A DNA stretch of 64,000 nucleotides from Cephaloticoccus sp. (lineage in GTDB: Bacteria; Verrucomicrobiota; Verrucomicrobiia; Opitutales; Opitutaceae). Under the pieces are notes generated by a model, which saw only the letters and a list, made by a program, of their open reading frames with translations, did not search any database and was not told the origin of the DNA. A program made the position numbers and the translations under genes. This document shows positions 29,078 to 37,316 of the stretch, one piece after another. The stretch's first letter is position 1. Every line of letters begins with the position of its first letter. The DNA lies in assembly GCA_030833445.1 (NCBI GenBank), contig JAURHD010000003.1, forward strand, positions 62,001 to 126,000, written 5' to 3'.

Positions 29078-30811
29078 TCAGGCCAGACTGGCGGCCACTT
29101 GCGTGAACAACCGTTTGCGAGTCGCCGCATCGAGTTCGCGATTGGTGGCTACTTCCAGCACCCGAATTCCCTTGGCCGGAAGCTTAGCCGTCAATTTGCG
29201 AAGCTGGCTCAAGCTGCGCACTTGATGATGGGACACCCCATGGGCGCCGCACAGCAGGGCAAAATCCACTGATTGGGGCGTGGCAAAATACTCCTCAAAC
29301 GGTGGATCGATTTGCGCGATCGGTAGGTGCTCAAAAATCCCTCCTCCGGCATTATTAATCAGCACCACGGTAAGCGAACCGGTGAATTTGGGTCTGATGA
29401 GCAAACCGTTCGCATCATGCAGGAAAGCGAGATCTCCCGTCAGCAGCACCGAGGACTGATTGCCGTGGGCAATCCCGAGTGCAGTCGAGAGGGTTCCATC
29501 TATGCCGTTGGCGCCCCGATTGAAATAGAAACGGCAGCCCTGCCGACCTGCTGGCCAAAAATATTCCACATCGCGAATTGGCATACTGCTGGCGACATAT
29601 ACCGGGGTGGCTTTGGGCAATGCATCCGCGAGTGCCGCGATGACCTCACCCTCAAAAATGCCGGGAGTTGCCCAGGCCCGTTGGGTCAGACCAGACCGCG
29701 CCATGGTTTCCAATCGTTGCCAACCTTGAGCATAACCGTCCAAAGGCTTGCCTTTGATTTTTGCCACCAGTGATTCCACCGGGGCGCAGATCTGCCGGGT
29801 CCGGCCATGCAGCGCATCACGGTTATCATGCCGTTGGGTTACCAAAACCACTTCGGCCCCACTCTGCTCAAGCCAGCGGCGCAGCACTTTACTCGTCGGC
29901 CAATCTCCGAGACAGAGCACATAACGTGGCACCAAATCCCGGGCTACCTTCTCGTTCCGTAAAATCGTATCATAGGTCGTTACGACCACCGCCTTACCCG
30001 CCGGATGGTGACGCAATGGGGAAACGCCATCGGCAAGAATCGGCCACCCCAACTGACTCGCAAGCTTGCCCACGGCCTTGGCATACCCGGCATGATCGGC
30101 GGGGATTTCCGGCCCGGCGACAATCAGACCCCGGGCTGAAATGGCGCGTTGCCACAGTTTGGTGGTGGAGATTCCGCCTGATCCCACGCCTTCCAAATGC
30201 GAAAAGAATTCGTCCGTTATCGAGTGATCCAGCCCAACGGTCGCGTTATCCTCAATCGGGGCCAGTGGGTCGCGAAATGGCACATTCAGATGGACCGGGC
30301 CTTGTTGCGGTTGAACCGTCCGGGCACACGCATGAGCGACCGTTTGCCGTAAATAGGCCAATCTTTCCAACTTAGATTCAGGCAAAGCCAGTTCGTGATA
30401 ATGCCCGACCTGGGAACCAAAAAGTTTTTGCTGATCGATTGTCTGTCCAGAAGCACATGCTCGCATCTCAGGCGGTCGGTCGGCTGTCAGCACCAGCAAC
30501 GGCACGCCGCTTTCCCGGGCTTCAATCACGGCCGGAAAATAATTGGCGCCGGCCGTGCCCGAGGTGCAGACCAAGACGACCGTCTTGCCGTGTTGCCGCG
30601 CCAGACCCAACGCAAAGAATGCCGCGCTTCGTTCATCCAAGACCGGAATCGCCTCAATTTGCTCATGACGCACCAACGCCATGGTCAATGGCGTGGACCG
30701 CGAACCCGGCGAGATTACGGCCTGTTTCACCCCGCAGCGAACCAAGGTCTCAACCAGCACACTGGCCCAGAGGGTGTTCGTATTTCGGAAATCGAGCGCA
30801 ACCTTGCTCAT
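29078..30811 (-). CDS. menD: SEPHCHC synthase (MenD)
   Basis: MenD (2-succinyl-5-enolpyruvyl-6-hydroxy-3-cyclohexene-1-carboxylate synthase) joins isochorismate and 2-oxoglutarate with thiamine diphosphate. The 577-residue protein has the start NTLWASVLVETLVRCGVKQA, then VISPGSRSTPLTMAL, DERSAAFFALGLARQ with the catalytic Glu, CTSGTAGANYFPAVIEA, and LTADRPPEMRACASGQTIDQ. The C-terminal cofactor region has GDLAFLHDANGLL and INNAGGGIFEHLP. The start overlaps the menF stop by four bases (ATGA), as expected for coupled menaquinone genes. Confidence 0.96.
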   Translation of the reverse strand: MSKVALDFRNTNTLWASVLVETLVRCGVKQAVISPGSRSTPLTMALVRHEQIEAIPVLDERSAAFFALGLARQHGKTVVLVCTSGTAGANYFPAVIEARESGVPLLVLTADRPPEMRACASGQTIDQQKLFGSQVGHYHELALPESKLERLAYLRQTVAHACARTVQPQQGPVHLNVPFRDPLAPIEDNATVGLDHSITDEFFSHLEGVGSGGISTTKLWQRAISARGLIVAGPEIPADHAGYAKAVGKLASQLGWPILADGVSPLRHHPAGKAVVVTTYDTILRNEKVARDLVPRYVLCLGDWPTSKVLRRWLEQSGAEVVLVTQRHDNRDALHGRTRQICAPVESLVAKIKGKPLDGYAQGWQRLETMARSGLTQRAWATPGIFEGEVIAALADALPKATPVYVASSMPIRDVEYFWPAGRQGCRFYFNRGANGIDGTLSTALGIAHGNQSSVLLTGDLAFLHDANGLLIRPKFTGSLTVVLINNAGGGIFEHLPIAQIDPPFEEYFATPQSVDFALLCGAHGVSHHQVRSLSQLRKLTAKLPAKGIRVLEVATNRELDAATRKRLFTQVAASLA

Positions 30812-32235
30812 GGTGAAAACAGGCCGGCTTCCATCGCCTGAAATTTCAATTCAGTTTCGGCCAATTCCTGTTCGGGTTTGGAACCAGCCACAATTCCAGC
30901 CCCGGCATAAAGCCGCGCATTCGGTCCATCGATCAGAGCCGAGCGCAGGCCGACAAAAAATTCTCCGTTACCCCGGCTATCCACCCAGCCAATCGCACCG
31001 GCATAAAGTCCTCGCGGAAAATCCTCGATCATCCTGATGCCATCCAAGGCAGCTTCGCGGGGCACCCCGCCCACCGCGGGCGTCGGATGCAATCGCGCAA
31101 TCACATCCAACAAACGGACCCCCACCGGCAGGGCGGTTTTAATCGCCGTATGCAGATGTTGCACGTTGGCCAGTTTGCGCAGCTTGGGTTGATCCGCGAA
31201 ATCCAGTTGCAAGGCCAAGGGAGTCAGACGGCGGATGATTGAATCCAGCACGAGGCGGTGTTCGCGCAGGTCCTTGTCACTGCGTAACAGCGCTTCACCC
31301 AATTCACTATCCTCGGCTTCCGTCTCCCCACGACGGGTCGAACCCGCCAACGCTTCTGTGGTCAACATCCCGCCGTAGCCGCGCACAAGTCGCTCGGGAC
31401 TCGCCCCGATGAAACTCTGGCCGCGATCGTTTGCCACGGAGAATGCAAAACAATCGGGAAAGCGCTGCCGCAGGCCATGCAAGGCCCGCAGGGGACTCAT
31501 GGTTTCGTCGGCCACGAGGTCCTTGGCGCGGGCCAGCACAATCTTGTCAAATTCACGAGCGGCTATCCGGGCCGTCGCTTGTTGAACCGCATCCCGGTAG
31601 TGTTGGCCGGTATTGAGCTCCCGCATGGTGATACGCGGGGCGGAAGTCTTCGGCGCAAAGACCTTTTCCGCATAGGAAAAACCGCTGAACTTGCTGTGCG
31701 CACGCCAAACTTTCTCACCAACCACGGCAATTTCGGTATCTTCCGCGATCATGAAATTGGCCACCGCGACGGTGCGATCCGCCTTGGTTGCGACCTGCCA
31801 GCGCGGCACGAATACCGTGGCCGGGGCAAACAACTCGGCCGAGGAGACCGCATCGAAAAAAGTAAAGGCCGTGAAAAAATGTGGTCCGGCGAACGGCACG
31901 CCTTGATCACCCACAATGATCGCATTGGCCAACACATTATCGATGAAGGCCTGGCACTCATCGAAACGTTCCGGACCTTCGGCCGTAAATTCCAAGACCG
32001 TCTCCGCCCCGGCGATCGCCAGATTCTCGGCGGGCCGCTCAACGTAAAAATGTCTTTGATCGGATTCAAATATCGACGCGAGCACGGCCAGTGGATCCAA
32101 CGAATCCACCTCCAATGAAATACTGACCAACTGAGCCCGATGCGCCCGATGCGCCTCTACCTGGCATTGTTCCAGGAAAGCATGCAGGGCGGCAGGTGTC
32201 TGGTTCGACACCGGATCGAGTGACAGGATGGTCAC
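30808..32235 (-). CDS. menF: Isochorismate synthase (MenF)
   Basis: MenF converts chorismate to isochorismate, the first dedicated menaquinone step. The GTG at 32235 overlaps the metG stop (GTGA) and gives 475 residues; the frame is open to 32322, but the extra part is not family-like. The chorismate-binding core shows FDKIVLARAKDLV, FIGASPERLV, EALAGSTRRGETEAEDSELG, ALLRSDKDLREHRLV, LHPTPAVGGVPREAAL and DFPRGLYAGAIGWVD. Salicylate-type isochorismate synthases such as EntC look similar; the neighbouring menD decides for menaquinone. Confidence 0.94.
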   Translation of the reverse strand: MTILSLDPVSNQTPAALHAFLEQCQVEAHRAHRAQLVSISLEVDSLDPLAVLASIFESDQRHFYVERPAENLAIAGAETVLEFTAEGPERFDECQAFIDNVLANAIIVGDQGVPFAGPHFFTAFTFFDAVSSAELFAPATVFVPRWQVATKADRTVAVANFMIAEDTEIAVVGEKVWRAHSKFSGFSYAEKVFAPKTSAPRITMRELNTGQHYRDAVQQATARIAAREFDKIVLARAKDLVADETMSPLRALHGLRQRFPDCFAFSVANDRGQSFIGASPERLVRGYGGMLTTEALAGSTRRGETEAEDSELGEALLRSDKDLREHRLVLDSIIRRLTPLALQLDFADQPKLRKLANVQHLHTAIKTALPVGVRLLDVIARLHPTPAVGGVPREAALDGIRMIEDFPRGLYAGAIGWVDSRGNGEFFVGLRSALIDGPNARLYAGAGIVAGSKPEQELAETELKFQAMEAGLFSP

Positions 32236-33773
32236 GACTTGACGGGAGTGGCCTCGGCTTGAATACGGGGGAACAGCACCAAACTGGCCGCCACCTTGGA
32301 GCCGGCCAAGCGGCCACCCCACCCCAGTTCCTCAGCAAGGATACCGGTAGGTTTGTAACCCAGCACAGTTTGAATCTGCGCCACGGCTCCCGGCATGAAT
32401 GGCTGTAATAACACGGCTGCGAGTCGCAATGACTCGGCCATCGTCGCCAATGAGGTGGCCAAGAGTGCACGGTCGGCTGCATCGGTCGACTTGCCCAATT
32501 TCCACGGGGCCCGCTTCTCAATGTAGGCATTGGTCGCTGTCACAAAACCCATGGTTTTTTCCAATGCCGTATGGAATTGAAAGTCAGACCAGAGCCCCGC
32601 TACTTCGACCTGCGTTTTGCCCCAGTGAGCCTGCAGTTCCTTTTCTGGCTCCCCGGCCTCGCCTGCGATCGGAATGACCCCTTCGGCAAAGCGGTTGGTC
32701 ATATTGAGGGTGCGGTTCAACAGATTACCCAGATTGTTCGCGAGTTCCGCATTATAGCGGGCCAGGAACTGGGTATCGGAAAAGTCACTGTCCTGCCCCA
32801 CGCTCATTTCGCGGAGCATGAAATACCGTAAAGCGTCGACGCCGTATTTTTCGACAAAGGCAACCGGCTCGACAAAATTGCCGGTGCTCTTGGACATTTT
32901 ATCGCCGTTGATCGACCACCAGCCATGCGCAATGATGCCCTTGGGCAGAGCCAGTCCAGCCGCATGCAGCATAATGGGCCAGTAAACGGCATGAGGCGGC
33001 ACAAGAATATCTTTACCGATAACGTGATAGGCGGCGGGCCAAACTCCCGGTTTGTCAGCCACAGCAGAGTAATAATTCACCAGAGCGTCAAACCATACGT
33101 AGGTCACGTAGTCTTCATCGAACGGCAGCGAGATACCCCACTCGAGACGTTCCTTAGGGCGTGAGATACACAGGTCGTTCAAGGGCTCCTTGAGAAATTC
33201 GAGCACTTGCTTCTGACGAAACTTGGGGAAGATGAAATCTTCATTCTTGGTCAGAAACTCCACCAGCCACTCCTGATAGCTGCGCAGCTTGAAGAAATAG
33301 TTCGATTCGGTGATCTCCGTCACCTCGCCGAATAACTCCGGCCAGGATCCATCCGGATTGCGGTCCTTGTTCTGCAGAAACTGCTCCTGTCGGGTTGAAT
33401 AGTAGCCTTGGTATTCGGCCTTGTAAATTTCACCCTTATCAAAGAGCTGCTGCAATATGCGACGCACCACCACTTTGTGCCGTTCTTCGGTGGTGCGGAT
33501 GAAATCATTGTTTTCAACACTCAGCTTGGGTAGCAAGGCACGGAACTCAGCACTGATCTCGTCACAGAATTGCTGGGGATCAATCCCTCGGGCGCGGGCC
33601 GTTTGCTGCACTTTCTGACCGTGCTCATCTACTCCAGTCAGAAAATAGACCTCATCCCCCATCATCTTCCGGATCCGGGCAATAACGTCCGTCAGCACTT
33701 TTTCATAGGCATGGCCTAAGTGCGGCGAACCGTTCACGTAGTCGATCGCGGTTGTAATGTAGAAGGTATTCAT
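32232..33773 (-). CDS. metG: Methionyl-tRNA synthetase (zinc-free type)
   Basis: This class I synthetase charges tRNA-Met. From ATG 33773 it has 513 residues; the 69 bases of open frame upstream do not match the family. HIGH appears as HLGHAYE, the KMSKS loop as GDKMSKSTGN, and the start MNTFYITTAIDYVNG is typical. The connective insertion lacks the zinc cysteines of the E. coli form (YYSTRQEQFL stands where YCTxC usually sits), so it belongs to the zinc-free group seen in Bacillus. There is no C-terminal tRNA-binding EMAP domain. It leads menF and menD by overlap. Confidence 0.95.
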   Translation of the reverse strand: MNTFYITTAIDYVNGSPHLGHAYEKVLTDVIARIRKMMGDEVYFLTGVDEHGQKVQQTARARGIDPQQFCDEISAEFRALLPKLSVENNDFIRTTEERHKVVVRRILQQLFDKGEIYKAEYQGYYSTRQEQFLQNKDRNPDGSWPELFGEVTEITESNYFFKLRSYQEWLVEFLTKNEDFIFPKFRQKQVLEFLKEPLNDLCISRPKERLEWGISLPFDEDYVTYVWFDALVNYYSAVADKPGVWPAAYHVIGKDILVPPHAVYWPIMLHAAGLALPKGIIAHGWWSINGDKMSKSTGNFVEPVAFVEKYGVDALRYFMLREMSVGQDSDFSDTQFLARYNAELANNLGNLLNRTLNMTNRFAEGVIPIAGEAGEPEKELQAHWGKTQVEVAGLWSDFQFHTALEKTMGFVTATNAYIEKRAPWKLGKSTDAADRALLATSLATMAESLRLAAVLLQPFMPGAVAQIQTVLGYKPTGILAEELGWGGRLAGSKVAASLVLFPRIQAEATPVKS

Positions 33774-33899
33774 AACTGAGCGGTTCAAACAAAACGGCCC
33801 CGGCCCAAATGTCGAAAGTTTTGCTAATCTCTGGTTTACCATGGGAAACGGTTTGCTTGCCCCCCCCTGGGAGCGCAGGTTGAACGACGGTTTTGTTCG

Positions 33900-35147
33900 A
33901 TGCCCAACCTAGTCCGCATAATTACGCTGTCGCTGGTGCTCCTGCTGCTATTTCTGGCTGCGGCCTTGGGGGCACAGTCCTGGCTGCAACAACAGCACGC
34001 CCGGCTTCAGACCCAGGCTATTGCCGCGAAGCAGCGTCAGCTCGCCGCCGCCCTGGAATTAACGCGAACCCAAGCGGATCTATTTTCTCCAGATCAACTG
34101 CATTTGATTGGTCGTATGATCGACGCTGAAATTGTGAGGGTTGGCGATGCAGCACCGGTTTCAACCCCCGCCGGTTATATCGGTTTTATCCACACCGTGC
34201 CCGGCACGCCATCCGCCCAAAATTTCAGGGTCCAATTCGAAACTCCGCATCTCGCCCGACTCAGTTTATTGCACGGGCGAACTTGGGTTTTCCTCCTGAT
34301 CATGGCCCTGGCCTTAATGTTGGTGTTTGTCAGCGCAGATTTGTTTCTAACCCGCCGCTTGGGCCATGCGGACACCCGCACTCCTTGGTCCGCGGCCAAG
34401 GCCGATATGACCAGCTTGGAGCAACTCGCCCGAACCTCCATCGCCCAAGATAGCGCCTTGGCCGATGAACGCAGCAACCGCCTGCGGATCGAAAAAGATC
34501 TCAGCATGCATCAACAGCTGCAAAATCAGGCCCTGGAAGAAAAAATCCGTTTGGGCCGTGATCTTCACGACGGGGTAATTCAATCCCTCTATGCCGTCGG
34601 CCTGACCATCGAGGCCGTCCGCCCATTGCTTACCCGTGATGTCGCCAAGGCGGAACAACGTCTTAAAGACTGTCTCGTAAGTCTCAATCGAACCATCCGC
34701 AAAGTGCGCGACTACATCACCGGCCTCAGTCCCGAGACGTTACGCCGCATGAGTTTTGCGGACGCCGTCCGATTGTTTCTCGACGAGCTCCGCGCAACCC
34801 GTGAAGTCATACTGGACATGGTGGTGGATGAGGATGCCGCCGTAGCCCTCACGACTGAACAAACCACCGAAGCCCTGCAAGTTACGCACGAGGCCATCAG
34901 CAATGCACTGCGACATGGTCAGGCCCGCACGATTACCGTGCGACTGCACAAAGGGGAGAATGAAATTGGACTGCTGGTGCGCGACGATGGCGCTGGATTC
35001 GACAGCGAAAAACTCGCCTCCGATGGACACGGGTTGACGAACATGCAAGCGCGAGCCGCCGGGGCTGGCGCAACTTTGCGCATCGACAGCCAACCCGGCT
35101 CCGGCACACGTATTGTCATGACCTTTCCGGTCACCTCGATCGCATGA
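33900..35147 (+). CDS. NarL-type sensor histidine kinase (HisKA_3 family)
   Basis: The 415-residue kinase has two transmembrane helices (about 7-25 and 129-150) with an exported sensor region of about 100 residues (30-128) that matches no domain I recognise. The phospho-acceptor motif is LGRDLHDGVIQSLYAVGL with His223. The ATPase part has HEAISNALRHGQA (N box), RDDGAGFDS and GHGLTNMQARA. The next gene starts inside its stop codon (ATGA), and the product is the partner response regulator. Downstream lie three pilin-like genes, so the pair may control them. Confidence 0.92.
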   Translation: MPNLVRIITLSLVLLLLFLAAALGAQSWLQQQHARLQTQAIAAKQRQLAAALELTRTQADLFSPDQLHLIGRMIDAEIVRVGDAAPVSTPAGYIGFIHTVPGTPSAQNFRVQFETPHLARLSLLHGRTWVFLLIMALALMLVFVSADLFLTRRLGHADTRTPWSAAKADMTSLEQLARTSIAQDSALADERSNRLRIEKDLSMHQQLQNQALEEKIRLGRDLHDGVIQSLYAVGLTIEAVRPLLTRDVAKAEQRLKDCLVSLNRTIRKVRDYITGLSPETLRRMSFADAVRLFLDELRATREVILDMVVDEDAAVALTTEQTTEALQVTHEAISNALRHGQARTITVRLHKGENEIGLLVRDDGAGFDSEKLASDGHGLTNMQARAAGAGATLRIDSQPGSGTRIVMTFPVTSIA

Positions 35148-35806
35148 ATCCAAAAAATACCATTTCGATTCGTGTGCTGCTGGTCGACGATAGCGAAGTC
35201 GTGCGGATGGGACTCTGTGCGCTGCTCGATGGGGCTGATGGCATCGAGGTCGTCGGTGAAGCGGCAGGAATGGGCTCGGCGGTGAAACTTGCCGTGGAAA
35301 CGCGGCCCGATGTCGTGCTGTTGGATATTCGTTTACCTGATGGCATGGGGTTTGATGCCTGCCGGCAGATCTTGGCGAAACTTCCCGACACGCGCATTCT
35401 GGTTTTGACTTCGGTGGCGGAGGAGAAACTCGTCGACGAATCTATTCGCGCTGGGGCTCACGGCTATTTGCTCAAGGAGATCAATGCCCAAGGACTGATT
35501 ACGGCGATTCACGATGTTGCAGAGGGCAAATCAGTGTTGGACCCTTCCATTACCGCCCGGGTCCTGCAGATGGTAAAGGCTACTCCAAATTCCAAAAATG
35601 AGTCGGTCATGGCCGTGCTGTCCCCGCAGGAGCGCCGGGTTTTGGCGCTGATCGCCGATGGTCGCACCAACAAGGAAGTCGCGGCTGAAATGAATCTGGC
35701 CGAAAAGACCGTGAAAAATTATCTGAGCACCGTTTTCGAAAAACTACATGTCACCCGGCGATCACAAGCCGCCGTCCTCTATGCGCAGCTGCATGATAGA
35801 CCTTGA
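35144..35806 (+). CDS. NarL/FixJ-family response regulator
   Basis: The 220-residue regulator has a receiver domain (about 10-125; acidic pocket VDDSE, phospho-site Asp61 in VVLLDIRLPDGMG, LTS, and conserved Lys in GYLLKEI) and a LuxR-type helix-turn-helix (about 155-215; LSPQERRVLALIADGRTNKE and LAEKTVKNYLSTVFEKL). It overlaps the kinase gene by four bases. A perfect 18-bp palindrome lies 30 bases after its stop, in front of the pilin genes, and is a candidate binding site. Confidence 0.94.
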   Translation: MNPKNTISIRVLLVDDSEVVRMGLCALLDGADGIEVVGEAAGMGSAVKLAVETRPDVVLLDIRLPDGMGFDACRQILAKLPDTRILVLTSVAEEKLVDESIRAGAHGYLLKEINAQGLITAIHDVAEGKSVLDPSITARVLQMVKATPNSKNESVMAVLSPQERRVLALIADGRTNKEVAAEMNLAEKTVKNYLSTVFEKLHVTRRSQAAVLYAQLHDRP

Positions 35807-35835
35807 GACACGACGCGGACAGTATGTATCGGCAA

Positions 35836-35853
35836 TAGAGGCTTAAGCCTCTA
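35836..35853. promoter_or_regulatory. Perfect 18-bp palindrome, candidate operator
   Basis: TAGAGGCTTAAGCCTCTA is its own reverse complement without mismatch. It lies between the response regulator stop and the first pilin-like gene. No T-tract follows, so it is more probably a protein-binding site than a terminator; a hairpin role in the message is also possible. Confidence 0.45.
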
Positions 35854-35923
35854 ACCCAGCAGGGTCTTTTGTTGGCCCTACAGGCCCTTATAGACAGGCA
35901 TGATTGTGGGGTAGACTGCGTTC

Positions 35924-36576
35924 ATGATATCGCCTCGAGGCTTTCTACCAAACGTCGCACAGTCCAAGCATTGCTTATCAGGCATGACCTTTTGGTGGAG
36001 GTCATCGTGGCGATGACCATCTTGGCAACGGTCATGGCCGGCTTTCTCGGCACCTTCGTCCAATCCCGACGTATTTCCGAAAGCAGTGTGATGCATGCCG
36101 CTGCTTCAAGTTTGATTTACGGCATGGTGGAGCAAATCAAGGGACTTGATTACAATACGTTGCTCCCCAGCACGGCAGCGGATGCGAACGCCCCGGTTTC
36201 ATCCAGTCCGCCCTACATTCGGGTCCGGATTAATCAAGATCAGGTGTTCTGGCTCCAAACGGTCTACACCACAGCCGCTTCCGGTCTAGCCGCCAAGGGA
36301 CCGACCACAACCCCGAGCATTACGGCAACCGCCGCGAGTCTGGGTGCAGTCGACAATATTATTGGTCCTCTCCCTCTATCCAGCGTCGCGGGCACCGCTT
36401 CACAGCAGCTCACCATGCACATTTGGGTCTGGGTGGATGAAATTCCCGACAGCACTCAGGACGTGGCCGAGGTTAAAAAAATTACCCTAGTCTATTCCTA
36501 CAACTACCTTGATGGGCGCACCACCCGCACGGCCATGGATCGCGAGGTCTTCATTCGAACCCGTTACGACCAATGA
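35924..36576 (+). pseudogene. Type IV pilin-like protein (PilV-like), frame broken near 35990
   Basis: Two frames carry one gene. From ATG 35924 the first frame gives a 20-residue leader with basic residues and Gly-Met-Thr-Phe (LSGMTF at about 19-24). After the T run 35990-35993 the reading must move to the other frame, which gives LVEVIVAMTILATVMAGFLG, the class III signal core, and runs to the stop at 36576. One added base or two removed bases restores a normal prepilin; removing two T gives GMTLVEV with Glu at position 5. The rest (about 200 residues) is beta-rich. Without the repair the frame is open from 35869 but has no proper prepilin start. It overlaps the next gene by four bases. Confidence 0.75.
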
Positions 36577-37310
36577 GAAATCAATCCAAACAATCCTCTC
36601 GGTTAAGTGGATTCACCCTGGTGGAAGCCATGGTGGCCGCAACGGTCACCTCGCTGGTTCTGGGTGGCACCATGGCCACCTTCATGCTCGGTTTCAAAAC
36701 CATGTATAAGGACAACCAGCGTTTGGCTACCAATGCCACGCTGCGTTACTTCATCGCCCAAGTTTCCAAGGAGACACTCGATGCGACGGAATTTTATGTC
36801 TTTCCAGATTACAAGTCACTGGACGGTAGTGTGGATCTGACCAACGACGTATCGGTGCTACAGGCGGACACCTACGGAACATACCTCGCATACGGTGACT
36901 GTTTGGTGCTCGTCACCCGCGTCTCGACCAGCACTACGGCCAATGTGCAACAGATCCGTATTTACTATCGGGTCACAACCGATCCGGCGACCATTGCCCC
37001 GGTGCGATATTACGAAGGCACTGACTACGGTAGTAGTGGTTCATCAACTGCCCTCGGCACACTGTTAAATGCCATCAATCTGAAAACCACGCCCACCATC
37101 AGTGGCTCGCGCGTGATCGTATCCAATGCCCGAGGCCGGACCCAGTCCTCACCCAGCACCGGCGTCTATCCCATATTTTCAACCGAATCATCCACCACGA
37201 CTCCGACCAACGACAGTGTATCGATCAACGTCGAAGTGATCAACGGCAACTCCGTCAACAACCTGCTATCGAGCAGCAGCTTCAACTACACCATTTCACC
37301 GCGTAAATAA
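36573..37310 (+). CDS. Type IV pilin-like / pseudopilin protein (PilW-like)
   Basis: The 245-residue product has a short basic leader (MRNQSKQSSRLSG) followed by the prepilin cleavage site and Glu5 (G | FTLVEAMVAATVTSLVLGG), then a long hydrophobic helix. Prepilin peptidase should cut after Gly13. The remainder is Ser/Thr-rich and beta-rich, with a single Cys. Position two in a three-gene cassette, long globular part and sequence style resemble PilW-like minor pilins. ATGA overlap couples it to the first pilin gene. Confidence 0.85.
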   Translation: MRNQSKQSSRLSGFTLVEAMVAATVTSLVLGGTMATFMLGFKTMYKDNQRLATNATLRYFIAQVSKETLDATEFYVFPDYKSLDGSVDLTNDVSVLQADTYGTYLAYGDCLVLVTRVSTSTTANVQQIRIYYRVTTDPATIAPVRYYEGTDYGSSGSSTALGTLLNAINLKTTPTISGSRVIVSNARGRTQSSPSTGVYPIFSTESSTTTPTNDSVSINVEVINGNSVNNLLSSSSFNYTISPRK

Positions 37311-37316
37311 CCCCGC

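Noticed and set aside
27637-29130. 497-codon frame opposite kup and 391-codon frame opposite alaS (43702-44877)
   Set aside because: Both lie inside strong genes, are low-complexity in look and lack recognisable domains.
35807-35923. c-di-GMP riboswitch in front of the pilin genes
   Set aside because: The region has a palindrome and a GGGTC...GGCCC-type pairing possibility, but the conserved GEMM core was not found.
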